From Rhodoblastus sp963713695 (lineage in GTDB: Bacteria; Pseudomonadota; Alphaproteobacteria; Rhizobiales; Beijerinckiaceae): a DNA stretch of 64,000 nucleotides. The stretch is taken from the NCBI GenBank assembly GCA_963713695.1, contig CAVQMU010000003.1, forward strand, positions 317,598 to 381,597, given 5' to 3'. Shown here piece by piece: positions 57,153 through 64,000 of the stretch (the first letter of the stretch is position 1; each line of letters begins with the position of its first letter). Under the pieces are notes generated by a model. The model did not search any database. It was not told the DNA's origin and saw only the letters and a program-made list of their open reading frames with translations. Made by a program: the position numbers and the translations under genes.

Positions 57153-58310
57153 TCAGCGCACGACAAGCCTGCTCAGCAAGGCCACGAGCTCGCCTTGCCG
57201 GGAGATCCCGGTTTTCAAAAACACTTTTTTCAGAACCGTGCGGGCGGTGTCCTCCTTGATGCCCAGCCTGACCGCCGCATCCCTGGGCGAGAACCCGGCG
57301 CCCACCATTGCGGCTATTCTCGCCTCGCCTAGCGTCAGGCCAAGGAGGTCGCGCACGATGGCAGGATCCGCAGGTTCATCGGCCTTCTGTTCGATGACAA
57401 GCACGATCGCATGCGTGTGAGTCAGGAATTGCTCTGCGAGCGCGGACTGGAAGATCGGCAGGATATAAACTGCAAATCGACGACGAGATTCCGCGGTTTC
57501 GACCAGGATCGGCTTGGGTTCGCCCAGGGCGTTTGGGGATAATCTCCGCATCGACTGCAAAATGGCTTCATCGAAGCGGAGAGTTGAACTCGAGCTCATG
57601 CCATCGACCCGCAATCGCCGGTTCACGATCTGCACGGGGTCGCCGAGCAAACGCTTCGCCGCCGGATTTGAAAACAGCACGCAACCCAGCGAATCCAGGG
57701 CGAACACGCCGATGCCGATCCTGGCGAGCGCTTCCCCCAGGCCGATGCTGGTCACCTCGGCGTTGAGCAATTTCACCGACAGGCGCAGCGACTTCTCGAC
57801 ATGGCGCGAGATCAGCCTGAGGGTTTCGAGCTCCTCGTCCGAAAACTGCTCCTTCGTGCTGGCGTCGCGCTGAACGGAAAGCATGACGCCGACATGCGGG
57901 TCAGGCGACACCGCGATGGCGCCAATCCATCCCAACCCGTGTTTCGCGAAAAACTCCACGCTGCACGGATGGTTTTTCATGTCCTCGTCAAAGCCGATAT
58001 GGCGGTCCGCAAACGGCTCCCCATTGAAAAAATAGCCGAGCTGTCGAGACCGCATCGCCTTGACGTCTCTCGACGCCCAGCCGTTCTCTTCGTAATCCTG
58101 CTGAGCGGCGGCGAGCCTGTCGGAGACGATCGTTCCGCATGCGCCGTTATCCCTGAACCAGATCAGGATGGCCCCGACGTCGCCAAAACATTCGGCGATC
58201 GCGCCCAAGGCGCTCGGCCACCCAAGCGGATCGAGCGCGGCGTCATAGATCGCTTCGGTCGCTTTCAGCAACAATCGGTCCGACAAAATAGAATCCGCCA
58301 TGGGGTTCAT
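57153..58310 (-). CDS. LuxR-family transcriptional regulator
   Basis: The 385-residue product has a large N-terminal sensory region, probably with PAS-like folds (GVFALDSLGCVLFSNPAAKR), and a C-terminal LuxR helix-turn-helix (LGLTLGEARIAAMVGAGFSP, then RLGIKEDTARTVLKKVF). It lies about 200 bp upstream of the metalloprotease-Hint_2 gene on the same strand and may control it. The first ATG (58308-58310) and another three codons in are both possible. Confidence 0.8.
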   Translation of the reverse strand: MNPMADSILSDRLLLKATEAIYDAALDPLGWPSALGAIAECFGDVGAILIWFRDNGACGTIVSDRLAAAQQDYEENGWASRDVKAMRSRQLGYFFNGEPFADRHIGFDEDMKNHPCSVEFFAKHGLGWIGAIAVSPDPHVGVMLSVQRDASTKEQFSDEELETLRLISRHVEKSLRLSVKLLNAEVTSIGLGEALARIGIGVFALDSLGCVLFSNPAAKRLLGDPVQIVNRRLRVDGMSSSSTLRFDEAILQSMRRLSPNALGEPKPILVETAESRRRFAVYILPIFQSALAEQFLTHTHAIVLVIEQKADEPADPAIVRDLLGLTLGEARIAAMVGAGFSPRDAAVRLGIKEDTARTVLKKVFLKTGISRQGELVALLSRLVVR

Positions 58311-58508
58311 CGCGAAAGCGCCGCCTTGCCAACGGAGGCGCCGCAGGATGGCGTACGCGAACTATTCTCTGAATTATTATTCAACCGCAATTAAATCTCT
58401 ACCGCAAGAGCGCATTCCTGAGCACGAAGAGGAAGAGATTCCAACTTTCTATGCCTGCTCGACCGGTGCCGGACAGCTGCTCATTGCCGACACTCTGATT
58501 CCGGTGGC

Positions 58509-58994
58509 TTATCGCAGCGCGATTGTCATGCGGCGTTCAAGCAACTTGTATGTAGATTCCGAAAAATCGAGATCTTGGTTATCATTTCTGGCCTTTGCAA
58601 TGGCCTCACGCACGTCTTCCCAATGAGGACGGATGTTTGAATACGAAAAATTTTTATTGGCCGCCAGTTCAAGCTTCACCGCCAAGCTTATCGCTTTTTG
58701 CAAATCACGATTCGAAGCATTTGGATGAGCTGACTTCAGGCGCGGAAAGGTTGAGCCGTATTGCGCATTTTCAATATCGAACTTGACCTTGGCAAATACG
58801 CGTGCGACCGCCTTCGCAAAAAACGAAGGGTCAGAAAGCCTTGCTTGGGAGTCGGCAGCCTCAGGCCGTGGAGGCTGTTCGCTGCAATCAAGCTCCAGCC
58901 TTCTCGACCAAAGAGCGTAGGCAGCATCGTTCAAGGGAAATTTTGCAGCCTCTCGAATGGCTTGGGGAATCAGATTGGGGTCGAATCCAAACAT
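58509..58994 (-). CDS. Hypothetical protein
   Basis: The 161-residue product is soluble and helical, starting MFGFDPNLIPQAIREAAKFP, with an Ala/Lys-rich middle and the end SESTYKLLERRMTIALR. No signal peptide, membrane helix or known motif is seen. Its codon use is less GC-biased than that of neighbouring genes, which suggests later arrival. I do not recognise a family. Confidence 0.5.
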   Translation of the reverse strand: MFGFDPNLIPQAIREAAKFPLNDAAYALWSRRLELDCSEQPPRPEAADSQARLSDPSFFAKAVARVFAKVKFDIENAQYGSTFPRLKSAHPNASNRDLQKAISLAVKLELAANKNFSYSNIRPHWEDVREAIAKARNDNQDLDFSESTYKLLERRMTIALR

Positions 58995-59389
58995 TGCGAC
59001 GAACCTGGAAACTTCTTTGCGCCTCTACATTGGGCCAAAGAAGGCGCAGCGGCAATCGCGAACCGTTAGACTTTTCGCGTCGAAGCTTTGGAAGGCAATT
59101 TGGTGGAGCGAGCGGCTCCAATTTCGCGCCAGGAAGCCCTGCCGGCCGCCTTCGCCGCCTTCCGCTATCCACCACCGCCGATCGCTGGCTGATCCCAAGC
59201 TCCGGGCGCAATCGGGACTTTTTCCCGGTTTTTTCGGGAAGATTTCCCGGAGCGCCGGTGAATCATTGAACTTCTATTCCCCGGCTTGAGGCATTATTGT
59301 GGCTGACGCTGCGACGGGCTTGCCGGTAGGCCTCCATTCCTCCGCCCCCGGCGGGTCCGCCGCAGCACCCCGCCCGGCTTCAACCCTGG
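58995..59389. other. Intergenic end of the alphaproteobacterial segment
   Basis: GC-rich DNA with no convincing gene; short open frames on both strands lack motifs and starts. At about 59389, in CTTCAACCCT|GGAATCAATT, it meets DNA that codes on the minus strand for a gldF fragment. This is the proposed chimeric border, accurate to about ten bases. Confidence 0.5.
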
Positions 59390-60040
59390 AATCAATTACA
59401 CCACGACTGATAGATGCATAATGAGCGATTATTCCCAGTGATTGTATGAATAAAGAAAATTTACCGAATATCGCAAATGTGTAAACTACTCAAAACCAAT
59501 ATAAACAAATCCGCAAAGGACAATTGAGATAATAAAAGAAATGATATCTGGTTGTCTGTAAGCGTAGATGCAAATAAACCTATGGCAACAAATGCTGAGA
59601 CCGAGGAAAAGCAACCCGTTATAAGAACCCCATGTGCCACCCACATCAAGGTTACCAGGAATGCTTCCCAAACGGTAAACAGTAATATAATAAATGAGAG
59701 TCGGCAATAATGAGAATACAACAAGAACCACTCCTGCAAAGTATTTTGCAAGTACTATCTGCAAATCGGTCAGTGGTTTTGTCATCAGCATTTCTATAGT
59801 ACCGCTGCGTTTTTCTTCTGCGAACGAGCGCATAGTGATAGCCGGAATAAGAAATAAGAAAACCAGTGGTGCCAGCATGAAAAGGCCGTCAATATTGGAG
59901 TATCCGTTTTCAAGGATGTTGTAATCCATCTGGAATACCCAAAGGAACAACCCATTGATGAGCAGGAAGACAGTGATGACGATGTATCCGATAAGCGAAC
60001 TTAAAAAATTCTTTATTTCCCGCTTAAAAAGTGTAAACAT
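59389..60040 (-). pseudogene. gldF: GldF-like ABC transporter permease, broken and truncated
   Basis: The start MFTLFKREIKNFLSSLIGY, then FLIPAITMRSFAEEKRSGT and LLTDLQIVLAKYFAG-like sequence match GldF, the gliding-motility ABC permease of Bacteroidetes. From about 59,610 down the sequence needs several frame changes: AFVAIGLFASTLTDNQ in one frame, IISFIISIVLCGFVYIGFE in another, and FSLFIQSLGIIAHYASISRG in a third. Similarity ends at GVIDSR, at the border of the GC-rich DNA. The dense indels and truncation suggest a poor-quality contig end. gldA and gldG are not in the window. Confidence 0.72.
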
Positions 60041-60194
60041 CCAGTGTTGTATTTTTTGGAGTGTGCCTGTATATAAATGAGGTGCGAAAATAATCCTTTT
60101 TAATGAAAGCAAGGGAAATGTTTAAGAAATTTTAACATTAATAAGACAGGCGAGATAAAACAACTAATTTTACAACGGAAAATGATCTTTAAAT

Positions 60195-60965
60195 ATGAGA
60201 AATATTTTATTGTGTTCAATCCTTTTTATGTTGTTTAGCATGATTTCGGATGTGAAGGCGGAGAAGATTATTGATGCCAGATCAGGCGTTGAAATTATCT
60301 TTACAGCGGAAGACGGGATGTTCCCATACACATGGTATTCCGGAGATATAAAAGGCAAAGCGGTTTCACTTGATTCATCTGAAATAATCCGTTCAACAGA
60401 AATAGTAAAAAAAGCACTTTCCAAATACCCTGTAGATGTGATCAAGAAAAACCTGGACAAAATATATGTAATGAAATCACTGGAGTTCTATGGGGTTATT
60501 TATGGGGGCACTAATACAAAGAATATAGTTTATATTGCAAATAATGGGATTGGAACCGGCTATACAAATGATTTTATTGAACGTATTTTTCACGAAGAAT
60601 TTTCTTCAGTTTTGCTTGCCAATTATCCCGATGCTTTTAACAAAATAAAATGGGCAGGTATCAATGAGCATGATTTTAAGTATAGCTGTGTTAACGGATA
60701 TGAGGCTCTTAAATCGGGTAATGATTCAGAAGAGTTTAATGATATATTAAATGAAAAAGGCTTTTTAGATGAATATGGAATGTCGACATTGGAAAATGAC
60801 ATGAATTCGTTTGCAAAAAATATGTTCATGGCAAAGCCGAACTTCTGGAGGATAGTTCCAAAGAATAATCGCCTTAGCATGAAACTTGAACTTGTTGTAA
60901 ACTTTTACCACAAGATTGATAAAACATTTACATTGGATTATTTTAAAAAGATATCATCGAAATAG
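60195..60965 (+). CDS. Exported protein of unknown function (Bacteroidetes segment)
   Basis: The 256-residue product has a signal peptide (MRNILLCSILFMLFSMISD) and an acidic, Lys/Asn-rich mature part. IERIFHEEFSSVLLANY resembles the helix of putative zinc peptidases of Bacteroidetes, though it reads HEEFS rather than HExxH. A Gly-rich NNGIGTGYT precedes it. Function is unproven. The cinA gene begins three bp after the stop, so the two are probably cotranscribed. Confidence 0.65.
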   Translation: MRNILLCSILFMLFSMISDVKAEKIIDARSGVEIIFTAEDGMFPYTWYSGDIKGKAVSLDSSEIIRSTEIVKKALSKYPVDVIKKNLDKIYVMKSLEFYGVIYGGTNTKNIVYIANNGIGTGYTNDFIERIFHEEFSSVLLANYPDAFNKIKWAGINEHDFKYSCVNGYEALKSGNDSEEFNDILNEKGFLDEYGMSTLENDMNSFAKNMFMAKPNFWRIVPKNNRLSMKLELVVNFYHKIDKTFTLDYFKKISSK

Positions 60966-60968
60966 ATT

Positions 60969-62207
60969 ATGAAAGCAATTATTATTAACATAGGCGATGA
61001 ACTGCTGATAGGGCAGGTTACAAACTTCAATGCATCCTGGATGGCGGAGCAACTGAATACGATAGGTGTTGATGTGTTGCGCATTGTTGTTATCTCTGAT
61101 AAAGAAGAGGAAATCATTACTGCATTGAAAGATGCAGAAAAGATAGCGGATGTTATTTTGATTACCGGTGGGCTTGGTCCTACCAATAATGATCTGACCA
61201 AAGAAACTCTTTGCAAATATTATAATACACGGCTGATATTTGACGAGAACACATTTAATGATATAGCAGGTTTCTTTAAACAAAGGGGAGTTCCCGTTAC
61301 CGAAACAAACAGGAAGCAAGCCGAAGTACCTGAGAATTGCATTGTCATCAGGAATCCAAACGGTACGGCTCCAGGTCTTTGGTTTGAAAACAATGCGAAA
61401 GTAGTTGTGGCTACTCCCGGTGTTCCTTATGAAATGAAAGCCATGATGATGGATTCCATTATTCCCATGATAGAAACAAGAATGACTGACGAAACTATCG
61501 TTCACAAAACCATACTGACACAGGGGATAGGGGAGTCCTTCCTTGCAGATATGATTGCAGATTGGGAAAATAAGTTGCCGGTTCACATTAAACTTGCCTA
61601 CCTTCCTTCACCGGGATTGGTGAGGTTGCGACTGACAGCAAGAGGGAATAACAAGGATAAGCTTAAAAAAGAAATTGAAAAGGAAGTAGTGAAGTTGCAA
61701 AGCATTATTCCTGATAATATTTACGGCTACGACACCGAAACCTTTGAACAGATAATTGGTAGACTGCTGACTGCAAAAGGAAAGACACTAGCTACTGCCG
61801 AAAGTTGCACGGGGGGATATTTGGCTCATTGCATTACTAAAGTCCCCGGAAGTTCCTTATATTATAAAGGTTCAGTAATTGCATATTCCAACGAGATAAA
61901 AGAAAATATTCTTGGCATAAACAAAGAAACTCTATTGAAACATGGGGCTGTGAGCGAGGAAACAGTGAAAGAGATGGCTGAGAATATAAGGGTGAAATTT
62001 AATGTTGATTATGCTATTGCTGTTTCAGGCATAGCCGGACCAGATGGAGGAACTAATGAAAAGCCTGTTGGACTGGTATGGATAGCCGTGGCTTCTCTAG
62101 AAGAAACTATCTCTCAGAAGTTCCAGTTTGGAAACAACCGCCAGGTTAATATTGAAAGAGCAACGGTTACTGCCTTAAATATGCTGAGGAAAATACTATT
62201 GAAATAG
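60969..62207 (+). CDS. cinA: CinA-family nicotinamide-nucleotide amidohydrolase
   Basis: The 412-residue product has an N-terminal MoCF-like domain (IINIGDELLIGQV, TGGLGPTNNDLTKE, NPNGTAPGLW) and a C-terminal CinA domain (TAESCTGGYLAHCITKVPGS, VSGIAGPDGGTNEKPVG). The C-terminal domain deamidates nicotinamide mononucleotide; the N-terminal domain can have ADP-ribose pyrophosphatase activity. Length and both domains are complete. Codon use is clearly of the AT-richer Bacteroidetes type. Confidence 0.93.
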   Translation: MKAIIINIGDELLIGQVTNFNASWMAEQLNTIGVDVLRIVVISDKEEEIITALKDAEKIADVILITGGLGPTNNDLTKETLCKYYNTRLIFDENTFNDIAGFFKQRGVPVTETNRKQAEVPENCIVIRNPNGTAPGLWFENNAKVVVATPGVPYEMKAMMMDSIIPMIETRMTDETIVHKTILTQGIGESFLADMIADWENKLPVHIKLAYLPSPGLVRLRLTARGNNKDKLKKEIEKEVVKLQSIIPDNIYGYDTETFEQIIGRLLTAKGKTLATAESCTGGYLAHCITKVPGSSLYYKGSVIAYSNEIKENILGINKETLLKHGAVSEETVKEMAENIRVKFNVDYAIAVSGIAGPDGGTNEKPVGLVWIAVASLEETISQKFQFGNNRQVNIERATVTALNMLRKILLK

Positions 62208-62214
62208 TTTAGAA

Positions 62215-62530
62215 AGTGAACATTCTAACCAAATAGGTGCACTTTCTAACATGGAGAGTGAACTTTTCGACTCGAAGAGTGAGCTTTTTAACACGGGAAA
62301 TACACTTTCTAACTCGAAGAGTATGCTCTCTAACACAAAGAGTATGCTCCATAGCACATGGAGTGAGCTTTTTGACTTATAGAGTAAACTTTCTGGCTTC
62401 AAAAGTGAACATTCTACCTCGAAATGTACACATTCTAACACAGAGAGTGCACTCTCTAACTCGAAGAGTGAACTCTCTAACCCGAAAAGTTCAGGTGTCG
62501 GAACGAAAAGTGAAGATTTCAACATTATGC
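62215..62530. repeat. Degenerate 21-bp tandem repeat array
   Basis: About fourteen consecutive units of 21 bp follow a consensus near GAGTGAACTTTCTAACTCGA plus A. The period, a multiple of three, leaves long open frames on both strands: the plus frame has RRVNFLT-like heptads and the minus frame ESSLFEL-like heptads. It lies between cinA and msrBA. Neither frame shows a ribosome-binding site or domain, so I treat it as a non-coding repeat; see findings. Confidence 0.85.
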
Positions 62531-62707
62531 GTACATTTCTCCGCATGATAAACTCACTTCTCATTGCGAAAGCTAAAAAATGTTTATAATTTTGCTCCCA
62601 ATTGACAGTGGGTTTATTAAATATCCTGTCTTAACAATTTTTATAAGCCAGTAAATGTGACAAGGTATGATTGTTGTGGATGTAATTTAGAATAAATCTA
62701 AATTATT

Positions 62708-63640
62708 ATGAGAACAATTTCATGTATAATGAGCTTGTTCCTTTTTTACACAGGATGCAGTCAAAATCAAAATACAATGCAAAGCAATGAGAAATACAAC
62801 AAACTGACACCCGAAGAAGCAAAGGTTATTGTAAACAAAGGAACTGAAGCGCCTTTCACAGGCGAATATGACAACTTCTATGGTAAAGGAACTTATTTAT
62901 GCAAACAGTGCAACGCCCCGCTGTACAGGTCGGAGAACAAATTTGATGCAGGCTGCGGATGGCCCAGCTTTGATGAGGAAATAAAGGGCGCTGTTATAAA
63001 AACCCTTGATGCCGATGGTCAGCGGACGGAGATAAGCTGCGCCAACTGCGGCGCGCATCTCGGTCATGTTTTTTATGGCGAAGGCCTTACCAGCAAGAAC
63101 ACGAGGTATTGCGTAAATTCTATTTCTATGATATTTGTACCTGATAAAAGCAATTCGGCGCACGATACAGCCATATTTTCATCGGGCTGTTTCTGGGGAA
63201 CCCAGTATTATTTCGACAAGCTCGAAGGAGTAATTTCAACAACGGTAGGGTATACAGGAGGTACCAAAAGCAACCCTACTTATAAAGAAGTCTGTTCGGG
63301 AACTACAGGTCATCTTGAAGCAGTGCAGGTAATCTTCGACACCGCCAAAGTAAGCTATGAAAAGGTGTGCCGGTATTTTTTCGAAACGCATGATTTTGCC
63401 CAAACTGACGGGCAGGGGCCTGATATTGGCGAACAGTACTTATCCTGCATATTTTTCAGGACAATGGAACAAAAGGAGATTGCGGAGAAAACTATAAAGA
63501 CACTGGAAGGCAAAGGCTATAAGGTTGCCACTATGTTACGACCAGCAAAGACTTTCTGGAAAGCGGAAGACTATCACCAGGAGTATTACGAGAATAAAGG
63601 AACTACTCCTTATTGCCATATTTACAGGAAGATATTTTAA
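62708..63640 (+). CDS. msrBA: Bifunctional methionine sulfoxide reductase B/A lipoprotein
   Basis: The 310-residue product has a lipoprotein-type signal (LFLFYTGCSQN, Cys near residue 18). An MsrB domain follows, with zinc Cys pairs CKQC and CANC, GCGWPSF and the catalytic Cys in RYCVNS. An MsrA domain comes next with catalytic GCFWGTQYYF and EVCSGTTGHLEAVQV. The fusion repairs both R- and S-methionine sulfoxide in exported proteins. Domain order B-A is common in Bacteroidetes. The first ATG is used. Confidence 0.92.
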   Translation: MRTISCIMSLFLFYTGCSQNQNTMQSNEKYNKLTPEEAKVIVNKGTEAPFTGEYDNFYGKGTYLCKQCNAPLYRSENKFDAGCGWPSFDEEIKGAVIKTLDADGQRTEISCANCGAHLGHVFYGEGLTSKNTRYCVNSISMIFVPDKSNSAHDTAIFSSGCFWGTQYYFDKLEGVISTTVGYTGGTKSNPTYKEVCSGTTGHLEAVQVIFDTAKVSYEKVCRYFFETHDFAQTDGQGPDIGEQYLSCIFFRTMEQKEIAEKTIKTLEGKGYKVATMLRPAKTFWKAEDYHQEYYENKGTTPYCHIYRKIF

Positions 63641-63679
63641 CCTGAATTATTAAAGATTGTTTTCAAATACAAAGGACTT

Positions 63680-63790
63680 GTCAGTTCGAGTAGAGATTGG
63701 CTTATTTCAAAGTCAATCTCGTATCGAGAACAGATAAGTAAGTCGCATCTCGATATGTCCTTCGACAAGCTCAGGACTACTCGATGAGAC
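63680..63790. repeat. Intergenic repeat of Bacteroidetes type
   Basis: GTCAGTTCGAGTAGAGATTG and the later TCCTTCGACAAGCTCAGGAC with CTCGATGAGA are fragments of an inverted intergenic element widely seen in Bacteroidetes. The two parts contain related TCGAGTAG/CTACTCGA ends. No coding frame is visible. Confidence 0.55.
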
Positions 63791-63840
63791 AACATATTTT
63801 TTCGATTTACAGAGATTTTATGAATTAATCAGGTTAAAGA

Positions 63841-64000
63841 TTAGTTCAGGCGGCTAATCATTTCAATGCATGCTTCGGGGCAAATATCAACACAAAGTCC
63901 GCATCCATAACAATTCTCGGTGATAACGGAAAGCTTGTCATCTTCAATAAGGCGTGCATTAAAATAGCATACATCCGCGCATACGCCGCAATCGGAGCAA
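63841..64000 (-). CDS. 4Fe-4S ferredoxin-type protein (partial)
   Basis: The last 52 residues of a protein that enters from the right edge contain two ferredoxin cluster motifs, CSDCGVCADVC and CYGCGLCVDIC followed by P, and end EACIEMISRLN. It should hold two 4Fe-4S clusters. The N-terminal part is outside the window, so it may be a small ferredoxin or the tail of a larger iron-sulfur protein. Confidence 0.82.
   Translation of the reverse strand, partial: CSDCGVCADVCYFNARLIEDDKLSVITENCYGCGLCVDICPEACIEMISRLN

Noticed and set aside
59290..59389. Possible transposase 3' end (WNQLHHD and stop) at the border
   Set aside because: The bases from 59,390 code on the other strand for a gldF segment, so the apparent end is chance.
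62196..62564. Heptad-repeat protein on the minus strand of the 21-bp repeat array
   Set aside because: Both strands are equally open because of the period; no start signal or signal of coding favours either.

Overview
Positions 1 to about 59,389 are GC-rich and read as a chromosomal segment of an alphaproteobacterium of the order Hyphomicrobiales (Rhizobiales). The clues are a Porin_2-type porin, a BTLCP transglutaminase-like protein, a DUF6867 gene at the end of a liv operon, Hint_2 exoproteins, a PEPxxWA-CTERM protein and short palindromic repeats typical of this order. Beijerinckiaceae/Methylocystaceae-like is my best guess; there is no rRNA or other marker gene to fix it. From about 59,389 to 64,000 base composition, codon use and gene content switch abruptly to Bacteroidetes (gldF fragment, cinA, msrBA fusion, ferredoxin). 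I read the window as a probable chimeric join of two organisms.

Layout of the alphaproteobacterial part. 0.1-3.9 kb: Mla-type phospholipid ABC transporter (permease, ATPase, MCE protein, lipoprotein). 3.9-9 kb: enolase-superfamily epimerase, DUF4188 protein, EamA exporter with an XRE-cupin regulator, LpxH-like phosphoesterase, rhodanese. 9.2-14.5 kb: exported protein, malic enzyme, porin. 14.7-17.3 kb: NarL-type two-component pair. 17.4-19.1 kb: IS91-like remnant with a tyrosine recombinase. 19.4-27.5 kb: panC, gamma-glutamylcyclotransferase, small exported and membrane proteins, propionyl/acyl-CoA carboxylase alpha chain, PEPxxWA-CTERM protein, aquaporin, flavin reductase. 27.8-34.2 kb: livHMGF-DUF6867 and its binding protein, with two small exported-protein genes between. 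34.4-39.7 kb: di-heme cytochrome c peroxidase, outer-membrane barrel, CcdA, P1 peptidase, EF-hand protein, BTLCP. 40.0-45.1 kb: very large Gly-rich exoprotein with a Hint_2 domain. 45.7-51.2 kb: orphan flagellar-type protein, NRAMP-like transporter carrying a repeat insertion, membrane protein, second two-component pair. 51.2-52.6 kb: DUF1835 plus winged-helix operon behind a large palindrome. 52.7-55.1 kb: AraC regulator divergent from mddA-osmC. 55.2-58.3 kb: metalloprotease-Hint_2 exoprotein below a LuxR regulator.

Twelve single-base frameshifts interrupt ten otherwise well conserved genes (seven insertions, five deletions). In the genes where I checked, removing or restoring one base per break gives a length normal for the family. 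This looks more like sequencing or assembly error than decay, so these genes are listed as CDS with the break described. The most interesting biology is the pair of exoproteins sharing a Hint_2 domain and a conserved C-terminal module, the internal duplication in the larger one, the repeat-derived segment inside the NRAMP-like transporter, the 17-bp-arm palindrome before DUF1835, and the 21-bp repeat array in the Bacteroidetes segment.
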